Notes under the pieces: model-generated
Seen by the model: only the letters and a program-made list of their open reading frames with translations
Told to the model about the DNA's origin: nothing
Database searches by the model: none
Made by a program: the position numbers and the translations under genes
In this document: positions 54,521 through 64,000 of the stretch, piece by piece
Layout of the letters: each line of letters opens with the position of its first letter
Numbering within the stretch: the first letter of the stretch is position 1
Source of the DNA: Dysgonomonas sp. BGC7
Lineage (GTDB): Bacteria; Bacteroidota; Bacteroidia; Bacteroidales; Dysgonomonadaceae
Direction: 5' to 3'
Assembly: GCF_001261735.1 (NCBI RefSeq)
Contig: NZ_CVRP01000008.1
Location: 1 to 64,000 of the forward strand
Length of the DNA: 64,000 nucleotides

Positions 54521-57500
54521 TTAGAAATTGAGATTTACTCCAAAACTTATTGTGCGGGTAAGAGGATATGTGCTTAAGTCTACTCCGTCTACATTTACCT
54601 CAGGATCAAATCCTGAATACTTGGTGAGAGTAAATAAGTTTTGACATGAAACATAGAGTCGGGCATTATTTATAAATGCTTTGCGTGAGATTGCTTGGGG
54701 TAGGGTATAACCTAATGTCAGATTTTTTAGGCGGATGTATGATCCGTCTTCAATAAAGCGAGTCGAAATTCGGCTGTTTTGGTTAGGATCGCTGAATACT
54801 GCACGTGGTACACTATTGCTGGTCCCTTCCCCAGTCCAACGGTCTAATACTTTTACAGTCTGATTTTCTACAATAGACATACTTTCCTGCCACATTTTGT
54901 TTGCATTCAATATGTCGTTTCCTGCTACTCCTTGAAAGAATATTTGTAGATCGAAATTCTTGTATGCAAAACTATTATTGATAGAGAAAGTCCATTCCGG
55001 TGTAGGGTTACCTATAAAGGTGCGGTCGTTATCATTTATTACGCCATTGTTATCAAGGTCTTTGAATCTTATATCTCCCGGTGATGTGCTTTTAGCCGGA
55101 TCGCTACCTTGAAACTGGTATGCATAGTTATTAACCTCATTCCAGTTCTGAAACAGTCCGTCTGTTACATAGCCATAGAAAGAACCGATAGGCTGTCCGT
55201 TTACATTTACTTTACTGAAAGTGGACAGATTGATTTCTCTGAAATACATTGGAGCTCCACCATTAAGCTCTTCTACTTTATTTTTGTTGAAAGAAACATT
55301 CATGTCTGTATTCCATTCAAATGCGCCTCTTATATTTTGCGATGAAATGGTTAATTCCCATCCTGTGTTTTTTACCTTTCCTGCATTAATTTTAGGAACT
55401 TCGATGTCTGAATAACCTGTTGTTATAGGAACTGCCATTTTTACAAGCATGTCAGTTGTCTTTTTTATATAAGTGTCGAATGTAACGTTGATGCGTTGTT
55501 TCAATAGACTGAAATCGACTCCTATATTGCTTTGCTTCACCGTTTCCCATTTGATGTCAGGGCTAGGCATTATAAACGGATATAGGGTTGATACGGCTGT
55601 ACCTCCAAATACATATTGTCCTGTTTTCAGACGGGTAATGTGTGCATACTCGTCCAAATCATTCTGATTACCTGTTACTCCATATCCGGCTCTCAGCTTG
55701 ATGTCTCCTACAATATTATTCTTTTTATAAAAAGATTCTTCCGAGATACGCCATGCGGCAGAGAATGAAGGGAATGTTCCCCAACGATTCTTTTTTGCTA
55801 TACGCGAAGTTCCGTCTCTACGAACAGTTGCTGTCAGTAAATATTTGTTGTCGAATGTATAGTTTGCTCTACCCATAAACGATAACAGAGCCCAGTCTTT
55901 CATTGTTCCCCCAGCCAGAGGGTCTAACAATCCATTGTTCAACTGGTTGTTCGAATCGGTAAGAAATTCTTTCTTACTTGCTGTCATATTATTGTATACA
56001 TTGTTTTGGGCACTTGATCCTACCATCAGGTTGAGGCTGTGCTTTTCGTTGAATGTATCCATATAGGTGAGTGTATTATCCCACAGATAAGTAAGGCTTT
56101 TGTGAGATTCTTCATATAGTTCTGAGCGTGGAGAAGCTATCGGTTTCCATTCATATTTAGGATAGAAATTTCTTTTATCCCAAAATTTGAAATCAATACC
56201 TCCCAAAGACTTGAATATTAGTTTGTCGAAAAGGCTTATTTCAGCATATACATTGCCCAGTACATTATAACCTTTGGTTTGTTCTTTATTGATAGTTGCA
56301 GTTCCTATAGGGTTGCGCAGATCTCCATACCATTTCCCTTCCGATCCGGGTCCGCTATATGTTCCATCTTCTTCTACGATGGATTGAGTAGGTAATGCAG
56401 CCATTGTTTCGCGTACATTGAACGACCCTTTCCTTTTTGTATCATGGCTAAGTGTGAGATTGTTACCCAGTTTAAGCCATGGACGCAATTTTGTTTCACT
56501 ATTCATCTGCACAGTATAGCGTTTGTATGATGTGTTGATGATGATACCATCCTGATTGAGTACACCCGCAGATACATAATAGTTACTCTTGTCGGTTCCT
56601 CCCGAGTAGGATGCTGTATAGTTTTGCATAGCGGCAGTTCTGAAAAGCGCATCCATCCAGTCGGTGCCCTTACCTAGTTCAGTTGGGTCAGCAAAATCAG
56701 GACGTTGTGCTTGTCCATTATTCTTCATCATTTCGTTGTGCAATGAAGCGAACTGTGATGCGTTCAGCATTTCAGGAACACTCGTTACATGCTGAATTCC
56801 ATAATTTGCGCCGAATGAAATAGTACCATCACCTGATTTCCCCTTTTTAGTGGTAATAAGGATTACTCCGTTTGCTCCTCTCGATCCATAAATTGCTGTA
56901 GCTGATGCATCTTTCAGAATGTCTATTGTCTCTACATCGTTTTGATTCAATGCGCTTAAAGACAGGTCGGTAGGTACTCCGTCTATTACCAGTAGCGGAT
57001 CGCTGCTATTGATTGTGCCTGTACCTCTGATGCGGAATGTAACGTTGCTTCCCGGTTCTCCGGAATTTACAACCTGTACTCCGGCAGCCCGTCCTTGCAT
57101 AGCCTCTCCAATATTAGCTACAGGCTTATCCTGCATAGCTTTAGCTCCTACCGAAGAAACAGAGCCTGTGAGGTCACTCTTTTTCATCACACCATAACCT
57201 ATTACCACTATTTCATCCAACATCTTGGAATTTTCTTTCAGTGTGATCTGAAAGTTAGAAGCTGAGACAACAGATAATTCTTGAGAGATAAAACCAATAT
57301 ATGAAACTACAATGGTCGAATTTATAGGAACGTCTAATACAAATTTCCCGTCCACGTCCGTAACAGTACCTATTGTTGTGTTTTTTACAACCACAGAAGC
57401 CCCGATGACGGAAAGTCCGCTTTCATCTAATATTGTACCTGTGATTTTTTTCTGATCCTGAGCCAGGAGATTCAGGTGAAACAGCAAGCATGCGAATATT

Positions 57501-57544
57501 ATACATATACGATACAGGCATGTCTTAAATTTTTCATTTGTCAT
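54521..57544 (-). CDS. SusC-like TonB-dependent outer-membrane transporter, dextran-type PUL
   Basis: With the ATG at 57544 (MTNEKFKTCLYRIC) the protein is 1007 residues; an ATG at 57595 would add 17 residues before the signal peptide and is less likely. The signal peptide ends at about LNLLAQ. A carboxypeptidase-regulatory domain (GLSVIGASVVVKNTTIGT) precedes the plug, which holds EIVVIGYGVMKKSDLTGSVSSV and SATAIYGSRGANGVILITTKKG. The barrel ends TRTISFGVNLNF. It lacks an STN domain, fitting control by the SusR-like regulator. It would import isomalto-oligosaccharides released by GH66. Confidence 0.97.
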   Translation of the reverse strand: MTNEKFKTCLYRICIIFACLLFHLNLLAQDQKKITGTILDESGLSVIGASVVVKNTTIGTVTDVDGKFVLDVPINSTIVVSYIGFISQELSVVSASNFQITLKENSKMLDEIVVIGYGVMKKSDLTGSVSSVGAKAMQDKPVANIGEAMQGRAAGVQVVNSGEPGSNVTFRIRGTGTINSSDPLLVIDGVPTDLSLSALNQNDVETIDILKDASATAIYGSRGANGVILITTKKGKSGDGTISFGANYGIQHVTSVPEMLNASQFASLHNEMMKNNGQAQRPDFADPTELGKGTDWMDALFRTAAMQNYTASYSGGTDKSNYYVSAGVLNQDGIIINTSYKRYTVQMNSETKLRPWLKLGNNLTLSHDTKRKGSFNVRETMAALPTQSIVEEDGTYSGPGSEGKWYGDLRNPIGTATINKEQTKGYNVLGNVYAEISLFDKLIFKSLGGIDFKFWDKRNFYPKYEWKPIASPRSELYEESHKSLTYLWDNTLTYMDTFNEKHSLNLMVGSSAQNNVYNNMTASKKEFLTDSNNQLNNGLLDPLAGGTMKDWALLSFMGRANYTFDNKYLLTATVRRDGTSRIAKKNRWGTFPSFSAAWRISEESFYKKNNIVGDIKLRAGYGVTGNQNDLDEYAHITRLKTGQYVFGGTAVSTLYPFIMPSPDIKWETVKQSNIGVDFSLLKQRINVTFDTYIKKTTDMLVKMAVPITTGYSDIEVPKINAGKVKNTGWELTISSQNIRGAFEWNTDMNVSFNKNKVEELNGGAPMYFREINLSTFSKVNVNGQPIGSFYGYVTDGLFQNWNEVNNYAYQFQGSDPAKSTSPGDIRFKDLDNNGVINDNDRTFIGNPTPEWTFSINNSFAYKNFDLQIFFQGVAGNDILNANKMWQESMSIVENQTVKVLDRWTGEGTSNSVPRAVFSDPNQNSRISTRFIEDGSYIRLKNLTLGYTLPQAISRKAFINNARLYVSCQNLFTLTKYSGFDPEVNVDGVDLSTYPLTRTISFGVNLNF

Positions 57545-57653
57545 GGTATCCAATTTAAAATTAAGTAATACAGATTTATAGTGAGGCTTTAACAAGTTGG
57601 AAGACTTTTTAACCTACGCTCACAAAAATATTCTACATCTCAAAGAAGAAAAA

Positions 57654-57665
57654 CTCTATATAGAG
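57654..57665. promoter_or_regulatory. Palindrome in the SusC promoter region
   Basis: CTCTATATAGAG is a perfect 12-base palindrome 109 bases upstream of the SusC start codon, in the gap after the SusR-like gene. It is a candidate binding site for that regulator or an operator near the promoter. The evidence is only symmetry and position. Confidence 0.35.
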
Positions 57666-57768
57666 AAAATATAGATATTGTTTTTGCTTAATTGTTTTAT
57701 TATGTGGTTATTATGTGCTTTGCAGGCGCTTTAAAAAGTGGACTGAGTATATGGAATCTTATTCTCTT

Positions 57769-59406
57769 CTATTTAGAGATAGCACCTATTCTCATTACGA
57801 GCGATTCAAACTCTTCTCGTGGAACAGCAGCCTTATTTCTTACTCTCGTCCGGTAATTGTAAATTGTATTGGCAGAATAATGTAAGAAGTTAGCAATTTT
57901 AGAGCTGTCGGTAATTCCCAAGCGAATGAGGGCAAAGATGCGTAGTTCTGTGTTTAATAATTCGTTTGTCTTAAGTATAAAGCGCTCTTCTTTGATAAGA
58001 AGTGAATTGAACTCTTCGACAAAATTAGGGTAAAGATGTAGAAATATATTGTCAAAATTTTCAAATAGTTCTTTCAACTCGTTGTCTATCATATCATGGG
58101 ATTTCAACATCTTGTACAATTCGTCGAGCTTTTTCTCCACTGCTTTTTTATTGAGAGTATTCTGATACTTTTCTAGCTTGCTAATGTACATCGAGCATAG
58201 GTCGAGGAAATGCCCTATATATGTTTCTTTTATTTTATTAGCTTCCGAAAGCTCCAGATTCAGGTCTTTTAGTTGGTTGTTGCTACTTTGTAGATCGGTA
58301 TTCAGTTCGTTAAGTTTCACATTGGTTCTGTAAAGCTCTCTTCTGATACGTGACAAACGCTTCATCTGAAGGTAGACGTATACTACAGCTATAATGAGAA
58401 ATAGAGATAAAATACTTACCAAAACCAAGAATATTTGTAGTTCTTCCTTTTGCTTGGTTATTTTATCCTGATATGCAGAATCTATAATAGGAAATATTTT
58501 AGATACTTCATAAGCTCTCAGCCGTGCGTTGCAAAACATAGCATCTTCCATCGAGGATTTAATACATCTGTATGCATGTTCTATATCTTCTGTCTGATAG
58601 AGGACGGAGGCTAAAGCCTGCATCGAGGCGTTTTCTTTTATTGTATTTTTTATGTCGCAGGTAGCCGATACAGCAAAGTACTTTTTCTCGAGTAGAGTAT
58701 TTCCTTCTTTCTTATATATATTGGCCAAGGCATAAGCTAAAACCGCCCTCTCGTGGTCTTCAGTTTCCGATTTATTTAATAAGTCGAGTAGTATATTTTT
58801 CGCTTCATTCAGTCTGTTGGAATCATATAGCTTTTCGGCAAAAACAATCTGATAATGATTTGATTGAGGATTTAGTACACTCAATAGAGAATCTCGATAA
58901 AGATCACTCTTTTTAGTATATTCGCTGGGGTTGTTGTAGGAATAATAACTGTATAGAAGTTTGTATGTATCATAATAGTTTACCAACAAACGTTCGGGCA
59001 GATCGGTGCTATTCATTTCCTTTAGCAAATCTACAGCTTCGATATATCGGCCAGCCACTGCAAATAGTGAGGCTAATGTGAGCTTCGACTCTGCTATTCG
59101 GTCGTTGTCTCTCTGTTTGTTGGCAATATTCAGATTTTCTTTTACAAAGTATATTGCCGAATCGGATCTGAATGTTTTATATTCATTATACAGCTTTATA
59201 TTTATATCATACTTCTGCCCGTCGTTGATGTTGGGCGTTTCGAGCATCTTTTTTATTTCAGTAATCTTTTTCTCTTTCTCGTGAACAAATATATCTTTGT
59301 TATCCAGAAGTTTATATAAATTAATCAGAGTGGTGTCACTTTCTATATTTGAAAATGAGTTCAAACTGATAATTGTTAATATAAAAACTATGAGGATTTT
59401 CTTCAT
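57769..59406 (-). CDS. SusR-like transcriptional regulator (DUF6377-type)
   Basis: This is a 545-residue inner-membrane regulator when started at the ATG at 59406 (MKKILIVFILTII), which begins a clean signal peptide; an ATG at 59436 adds 10 residues. A periplasmic TPR-like region (about 30-310) with SKLTLASLFAVAGRYIEAVD and YALANIYKKEGNTLLE is followed by one membrane helix (about 325-347). A long coiled coil comes next (about 350-395, with SSNNQLKDLNLELSEANK). The C-terminal helix-turn-helix block reads TELRIFALIRLGITDSSKIA and YSANTIYNYRTRVRNKA. This matches SusR, which senses alpha-gluco-oligosaccharides and activates sus genes. It stands upstream of the SusC gene on the same strand. Confidence 0.88.
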   Translation of the reverse strand: MKKILIVFILTIISLNSFSNIESDTTLINLYKLLDNKDIFVHEKEKKITEIKKMLETPNINDGQKYDINIKLYNEYKTFRSDSAIYFVKENLNIANKQRDNDRIAESKLTLASLFAVAGRYIEAVDLLKEMNSTDLPERLLVNYYDTYKLLYSYYSYNNPSEYTKKSDLYRDSLLSVLNPQSNHYQIVFAEKLYDSNRLNEAKNILLDLLNKSETEDHERAVLAYALANIYKKEGNTLLEKKYFAVSATCDIKNTIKENASMQALASVLYQTEDIEHAYRCIKSSMEDAMFCNARLRAYEVSKIFPIIDSAYQDKITKQKEELQIFLVLVSILSLFLIIAVVYVYLQMKRLSRIRRELYRTNVKLNELNTDLQSSNNQLKDLNLELSEANKIKETYIGHFLDLCSMYISKLEKYQNTLNKKAVEKKLDELYKMLKSHDMIDNELKELFENFDNIFLHLYPNFVEEFNSLLIKEERFILKTNELLNTELRIFALIRLGITDSSKIANFLHYSANTIYNYRTRVRNKAAVPREEFESLVMRIGAISK

Positions 59407-59551
59407 AAATTGAGATCTTGTATGGTTAGAATACAAAGTTATAATAATCAGGAAGATTACTATCGCTCTGTTGCTGGTTTTAACCTTTGGATAAAAGAAG
59501 ACTTGACAGAATAACTATCTTTGCAGACGACCTCTTTGCCTACTAATTAGC

Positions 59552-59968
59552 TTAAAGATCCAGACAAGCTTCCCGACTACCGTCTTCTAAAACCTTAATA
59601 TGTACATTTACTGTATCTTTGGGCAGAAGGCTCTCTATCTTTTCCGGCCATTCTATAAAGCACAGACTACCACTGTAAAAATAATCTTCGTAGCCAAAAT
59701 CGAATGCTTCTTCAATCTTGTTGATACGGTAAAAATCGAAGTGATAGATAAGTTCCCCGCTATCGGAGCGATATTCATTGACTATGGCAAATGTAGGACT
59801 ATTGATTACATCCGAAACACCTAGATTTTCGCAAATTGCTTTTATCAGAGTTGTTTTGCCTGCTCCCATTTCGCCATGAAAAGCAAATACTGTATTGTCT
59901 CCCATTGCTTTAATGAACTCAATGGCTGCCTTATCTATTTCTGATAGGGAATTTATTTTTATATTCAT
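59552..59968 (-). CDS. tsaE: tRNA threonylcarbamoyladenosine synthesis ATPase
   Basis: This 138-residue P-loop protein works with TsaB and TsaD to make t6A at position 37 of ANN-decoding tRNAs. The Walker A is [14 protein letters not shown] (G32 onward). [12 protein letters not shown] is the switch-like block conserved in Tsa[22 protein letters not shown] and [14 protein letters not shown] are the family's C-terminal signatures. Length is normal. A TATCTTTA box (59983-59990, minus strand) is a near-consensus promoter element. It is divergent from the MarC-family gene. Confidence 0.96.
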   Translation of the reverse strand: MNIKINSLSEIDKAAIEFIKAMGDNTVFAFHGEMGAGKTTLIKAICENLGVSDVINSPTFAIVNEYRSDSGELIYHFDFYRINKIEEAFDFGYEDYFYSGSLCFIEWPEKIESLLPKDTVNVHIKVLEDGSREACLDL

Positions 59969-60046
59969 TGGTCTTTTTTTTGTAAAGATAAGCTAATGCT
60001 TTCTTTCTTATTTAGTATTTTAATTAAAAAGATACTTCGTTAATGT

Positions 60047-60079
60047 ATTGTTTACTGAACTAAAAAATATTTACCTTTG
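60047..60079 (+). promoter_or_regulatory. Promoter of the MarC-family gene
   Basis: TACCTTTG (60072-60079) fits the -7 consensus, and ATTG (60047-60050), 21 bases upstream, resembles the -33 TTTG. The start codon follows 24 bases after the -7 box. Confidence 0.6.
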
Positions 60080-60103
60080 TTATAATCTCCAAAAAGTAAT
60101 ACT

Positions 60104-60700
60104 ATGGATGTCGGTTTTATCAGTTTCACTCAGATTTTAAGTGCTTTTGTTGTCCTGTTCGTCTTAATTGATGTACTCGGATCTGTACCTATATTTCTTA
60201 ATTTTAAGGGTGAAGGGCGTGATGTGAATCCTATGCAGGCGGCTGTATACGCATTTGTCATAATGACAGCCTTTCTTTTTATCGGAGACTGGGTGCTGAA
60301 ACTTTTTAATGTCGATGTGTCTTCTTTTGCTGTAGCAGGGGCTCTCGTAATATTCATTATTTCCATAGAGATGATTTTTGGAGTAGAAATCTTTAAAAAT
60401 GATGCTCCCGGAGGCTCTCGGACGCTGGTTCCTATTGTATTTCCATTAATAGCCGGCCCCGGAACTTTCACCGCCCTATTGTCTATGCGGGCTGAATTTT
60501 CAGTGCTTAATATAATTATTGCCTTGTTCTTAAACATGGTGATAGTATTTCTTGTTCTTAAATACCTCAATGTTGTAGAACGTTTGGTCGGTGTCAGTGG
60601 CGTTTATGTAATGCGTAAATTTTTTGGTATAATCCTGATGGCCATAGCTGTCCGACTGTTTACAGCTAATATAAATACACTACTGGCGAGCCTACAATAA
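60104..60700 (+). CDS. MarC-family integral membrane protein
   Basis: This 198-residue protein has six predicted membrane helices and the MarC/SNARE-associated family pattern: FVVLFVLIDVLGSVPIFLNF at the start, AVAGALVIFIISIEMIFG, and the conserved VPIVFPLIAGPGTFTALLS in the middle. The end GVYVMRKFFGIILMAIAVRLF is also typical. No transport substrate is established for the family; E. coli MarC is not a drug pump despite its name. The gene is convergent with the HTCS gene, with 12 bases between the stops. Confidence 0.93.
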   Translation: MDVGFISFTQILSAFVVLFVLIDVLGSVPIFLNFKGEGRDVNPMQAAVYAFVIMTAFLFIGDWVLKLFNVDVSSFAVAGALVIFIISIEMIFGVEIFKNDAPGGSRTLVPIVFPLIAGPGTFTALLSMRAEFSVLNIIIALFLNMVIVFLVLKYLNVVERLVGVSGVYVMRKFFGIILMAIAVRLFTANINTLLASLQ

Positions 60701-60712
60701 AAGTAACAAAAA

Positions 60713-63700
60713 CTATTCGAGACTATTCTTGTCTCTGTATTCTTTTGGAGTACAGCCATATTTTTTCGAGAAAGCCTTGAAAAAACTGACACGGTTGGCA
60801 AAGCCCGATTTAAAGATAATTTCATCAATTGTCAGTTTCGATTTCACGAGTAAATCTTCGGCAACATATAGTCTGCTGTCTCGTATCATATCCGCTATGC
60901 TTACATCGTTTATTTCTTCCATTTTGCGGTACAAGTTGCGTGTGCTCATATTCATTTTCATGGCAATAAAATTAACGGACAGGTCTTTGTTCCGGATATT
61001 CTTATTGATGATATCAAATATATTCTTGATTAGTTTTTTATGTTCTTTATGCGTTAGTTTTCCGTTAGCTAGCTCAAAAGCACTCAAAGGGGAAGAAAAG
61101 TAATCCTTCAGAGCTTCTTTGCGTGTAATAAGTTGCTTTACAGAAGTCTTCAGATAATCTACATTGAACGGTTTTGTTATATACAATTCTGCTCCTGCAT
61201 TAATTCCTTCTATCTGTTCGTCTACTTCGTGTTTCGCGGATATAAGGATGAGAGGGATGTGAGCTGTTTCGCTATTAGATTTTAGCTCTTTAGTAAAACT
61301 TATACCGTCCATTCCTGACATCATAACATCGCAAAGTATAATGTCAGGATGTATGTCTTTTAAGATTTCTAATGCTTCGGAAGGTCTGTCTGCGCACATT
61401 ACATTAAAATCGTCGGCAAACACTTCACTAATAAACCAAAGCATTTCCAATTCGTCATCAATGATTAGTATTGTTGGTTTTGTTTCATTAAATGTGTATT
61501 TTGGCAAAGAGGTTATTATATTGTTTTCAGCTTTCATCGGTTTAATCTGTGATAGTTGAACTTCTGCTACTCCTTCTGTATTTGCTTCTTGCCAAGGTAG
61601 CTGTACGGAAAAATGTGTCCATTCGCCAATAAGACTTTCTACGCTTATATTTCCTCCAAGTAGATTAACCATACTATACGATATGGCAAGCCCTAAGCCG
61701 TTGCGTGACCATAAGTTGGAACGTTCCTGATTTTCGAAATTGTCGAGGATACTGTATCTGTCAAATATTTTCTTAATATCTTCTTCTTTCATTCCTTTGC
61801 CGGTATTGGATATGATAAGATTGAGACTGTTTTCAATTAACTGTAACCGTACCTTGATATTTCCATTGTTTGTTGTGTACTTCAACGCATTGGAAATAAG
61901 ATTGGTCATTATGGTGATAATAAATTCTTTGTCGGAATTCCATTCTGTAAAATCAGGAATGTCTTTTTCCATCTTTACATTGCGGTTTTCTGCCATCTCA
62001 GAGAAAAGATCAATAACCTGATTTGCAACTTCTGAAGCGTCTATCTTTTCTATTTTAGGTTTTTTATATCCTGTTTCTACACGGCGAAACTCTATCAGAT
62101 CTAGGATAAGCGTATTGAGTCGTTGGGCATTTTGTTGAATTACTTGTGTATAGCGGGAAACAAATTTGTCTACATTCTTGTGTGTCAGAATTTGATTGCA
62201 AGGTCCATATATCAATGTTAATGGAGTACAAAACTCGTGAGCGATGTTCGTGAAAAATCGCAGTTTAGATTCGTAAATATCTTCTTTGTGTTGTTGCTCC
62301 ATTTTTCGAAGTATGCGTATCTGCTTTTTTCTGTTCTTTATCATTATCCATTTTATGATAAGAGCTATGGTAATAAGAGCTAAAATGAAGTAGATGAGAT
62401 AGGCTAATGTAGACTGATACCATGGTGGTAGAATATTTATTTTGATAGAATAGACAAGGCTTTCTTTACTATTTGCCCTATTATAGTATTTTACAAGTAA
62501 GGTATATTCCCCAGGGTTAAAATTTGTAAATGAAACTGTATTCGAATTGCCGTTATCTATCCATTGATCGTTCAATCCTTCTAACTTATAGAAGTATGTA
62601 TAATTATTTCCATTGAGATAGTCTATTGCAACAAAAGATAGAGAAAAAAAGTTTTGCCCATAATCCAGAGTCAATATATCCGACTCTTTTTTATGGGAAA
62701 GGAAATCCATTATATTGTAGTTTCTCCCTAAAATGGTCAGATGATCGAAATTAATTGCTGGCATATACTCTTTCATCTGGTAATTGTTTTCTTTAATGGA
62801 TATAAACCCATTGATTCCGCCAAAAAATAATGTACCTGTCTTCTCATCGCGAAATGCAGCACCATCACTGAACTCGAAAACATTCAATCCATCCGAAGAT
62901 TCGTATGTTTTAAATGTTCCATCTTTCGGATTATAGTTAATAACTCCCCTATTGGTACTCAACCAAAAGTCGTCATTATTTCCTCGGAGTATGCAGTGTA
63001 TTGTGTTGTTCGGGAACCCATTTGTCGTATTTAGAACTTCATAATCTTTATCAGATTTATATTTAATAAGCCCAAAACTAGTCCCTATAAGATAATCCCC
63101 AAGCTGGTCTTTTGTTATAGAGAAGACTTCATTGATAGTTTTATTTCCTATGTTGTCAGGGAATTTAACAGGCTCTACTCCAAAAGTATTGGTGTTTATT
63201 TTAAAAACTCCTCCTCCTCTGTTGGCAAACCAGATATACTTGTCATTTTCGGGATATAATGCGAAAAAATAGTTTGACGAAATGTCTCCATCACTTCTTA
63301 CAAACCGATTCAGAACTTTCAATGAAGGCGTATTGCCATTCCATACTATTTGAGCTTTAATGGCTCCCATTCCCACGCTGGCAAGCCAGAGTATCGAATC
63401 CTGTTCATATATGTCGTGTATATATTTAATTTCAAGCCCATTGTGAAGCAAGGAGATGCTTTTTATTGATTTGTCGGCATACGAGTAGTAATTAAGCCCT
63501 TCTTCATTTCCTATCCATAAAATGGGACGTTTACTTTGTGCAAAAGAGTATACTGAGTTGTCTTTCAGGTGGCTATTGCTAATTGTGAGATTTTCCATTT
63601 TGCAATCGAGTACATTCTTACTTATGCCATAATCATATATTTTAAGAATCCCATCTCCTTTGCTGCCGATCCATAAAGTTTTTTCGTCGTCAATGTACAT

Positions 63701-64000
63701 AGCCCTTACCGGACGAGACATTCTTAATGAAAAATCGTTAAATAGAGTAGAACGGATGGAGTACGAGTTGTTAGAATAAGAATATACACCTTGCCCATCA
63801 GTTCCTATCCAGACTATATCCTGATGTTTGTCTTCTATCAAAGTGAATATTCCACAATTAATAGGTATCTTCTCTGCAGAGTATCCTTTCTCCTGTTTGG
63901 AGGTTTTTCTTAATACAAATAGACCATTTGTTTTGAAGCCTATGAAATAGTCTTCATGGAATTTTATTATAGATGCCACAATTCCGTTTTCTTGTATTTG
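60713..64000 (-). CDS. Hybrid two-component system regulator (HTCS), 5' end outside the window
   Basis: The frame continues past the right edge; a GTG at 63977-63979 lies inside a beta-propeller repeat and is not the real start. Visible parts are propeller repeats (DIVWIGTDGQGVYSY, KTLWIGSKGDGILKI), a Y_Y_Y domain, and one membrane helix (LIYFILALITIALIIKW). The kinase H-box is FFTNIAHEFCTPLTLI, the HATPase domain includes RNGLGLAISYSMV, and the receiver has ILCDVMMSGMDGISF. An AraC-type helix-turn-helix ends FSKKYGCTPKEYRD. The H-box has Cys where Arg is usual (HEFRTPLT). Its target PUL is probably to the right, outside the window, because both PULs here have their own regulators. Confidence 0.95.
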   Translation of the reverse strand, partial: QIQENGIVASIIKFHEDYFIGFKTNGLFVLRKTSKQEKGYSAEKIPINCGIFTLIEDKHQDIVWIGTDGQGVYSYSNNSYSIRSTLFNDFSLRMSRPVRAMYIDDEKTLWIGSKGDGILKIYDYGISKNVLDCKMENLTISNSHLKDNSVYSFAQSKRPILWIGNEEGLNYYSYADKSIKSISLLHNGLEIKYIHDIYEQDSILWLASVGMGAIKAQIVWNGNTPSLKVLNRFVRSDGDISSNYFFALYPENDKYIWFANRGGGVFKINTNTFGVEPVKFPDNIGNKTINEVFSITKDQLGDYLIGTSFGLIKYKSDKDYEVLNTTNGFPNNTIHCILRGNNDDFWLSTNRGVINYNPKDGTFKTYESSDGLNVFEFSDGAAFRDEKTGTLFFGGINGFISIKENNYQMKEYMPAINFDHLTILGRNYNIMDFLSHKKESDILTLDYGQNFFSLSFVAIDYLNGNNYTYFYKLEGLNDQWIDNGNSNTVSFTNFNPGEYTLLVKYYNRANSKESLVYSIKINILPPWYQSTLAYLIYFILALITIALIIKWIMIKNRKKQIRILRKMEQQHKEDIYESKLRFFTNIAHEFCTPLTLIYGPCNQILTHKNVDKFVSRYTQVIQQNAQRLNTLILDLIEFRRVETGYKKPKIEKIDASEVANQVIDLFSEMAENRNVKMEKDIPDFTEWNSDKEFIITIMTNLISNALKYTTNNGNIKVRLQLIENSLNLIISNTGKGMKEEDIKKIFDRYSILDNFENQERSNLWSRNGLGLAISYSMVNLLGGNISVESLIGEWTHFSVQLPWQEANTEGVAEVQLSQIKPMKAENNIITSLPKYTFNETKPTILIIDDELEMLWFISEVFADDFNVMCADRPSEALEILKDIHPDIILCDVMMSGMDGISFTKELKSNSETAHIPLILISAKHEVDEQIEGINAGAELYITKPFNVDYLKTSVKQLITRKEALKDYFSSPLSAFELANGKLTHKEHKKLIKNIFDIINKNIRNKDLSVNFIAMKMNMSTRNLYRKMEEINDVSIADMIRDSRLYVAEDLLVKSKLTIDEIIFKSGFANRVSFFKAFSKKYGCTPKEYRDKNSLE

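Overview
The window looks like a Bacteroidota chromosome, most likely order Bacteroidales. The reasons are low GC, promoters of the TTTG/TAnnTTTG type, almost no Shine-Dalgarno signals, SusC/SusD pairs, hybrid two-component (HTCS) regulators, Btg/Bfm-type mobilization genes and a tRNA without encoded CCA. Dysgonomonas or a relative is plausible but cannot be fixed from the sequence alone.

Positions 1 to about 18.2 kb are accessory DNA. The left end (1-2.1 kb) is wreckage: a type I specificity (hsdS) cassette with no start codon, the 3' half of a second relaxase gene, a decayed IS3-family element and the tail of a DUF6922-like gene. Next comes a three-gene cassette (2.1-4.15 kb) of a ParA ATPase and two unrecognised proteins, one carrying an R-x4-H motif. 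It is followed by a mobilization module (4.3-7.2 kb): relaxase, BtgA/BfmA protein, a hairpin-rich candidate oriT, an HTH protein and a frameshifted gene. From 7.2 to 16.6 kb lies a cargo block: an RND efflux operon (beta-barrel, TolC, HlyD, RND, acyltransferase, 34-residue membrane peptide) and a LytTR/histidine kinase pair ending in its own terminator. A tyrosine integrase (16.9-18.1 kb) sits beside tRNA-Lys(UUU). I read this as an integrative mobilizable element with its right end near the tRNA and its left end outside the window.

Positions 18.3-22.3 kb are core-like: tRNA-Lys, a long TPR protein, glnS and a small lipoprotein.

Positions 22.5-40.4 kb form a plus-strand polysaccharide utilization locus (PUL): HTCS sensor, SusC, SusD, GH10 xylanase, an agarase-like clan GH-A enzyme, GH3, GH2 and GH3. 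GH10 suggests a xylan-type backbone, with GH2 and GH3 enzymes trimming the oligosaccharides. A hairpin after GH10 may separate the transport/xylanase transcript from the trimming enzymes.

Positions 40.4-44.7 kb (minus strand) hold an ECF sigma factor and FecR-type anti-sigma factor flanked by two related carboxypeptidase-regulatory-domain proteins. One carries an STN signalling domain but is far too short to be a TonB-dependent receptor, so the signalling chain looks unusual.

Positions 44.8-59.4 kb (minus strand) form a second PUL: SusR-like regulator, SusC, SusD, SusE/F-like binding protein, GH66 dextranase, GH31 and GH97. This composition fits alpha-1,6-glucan (dextran) use: GH66 cuts at the surface, SusCD imports, and GH31 and GH97 release glucose. 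The window ends with tsaE, a MarC-family gene and the 3' part of another HTCS regulator that runs off the edge.
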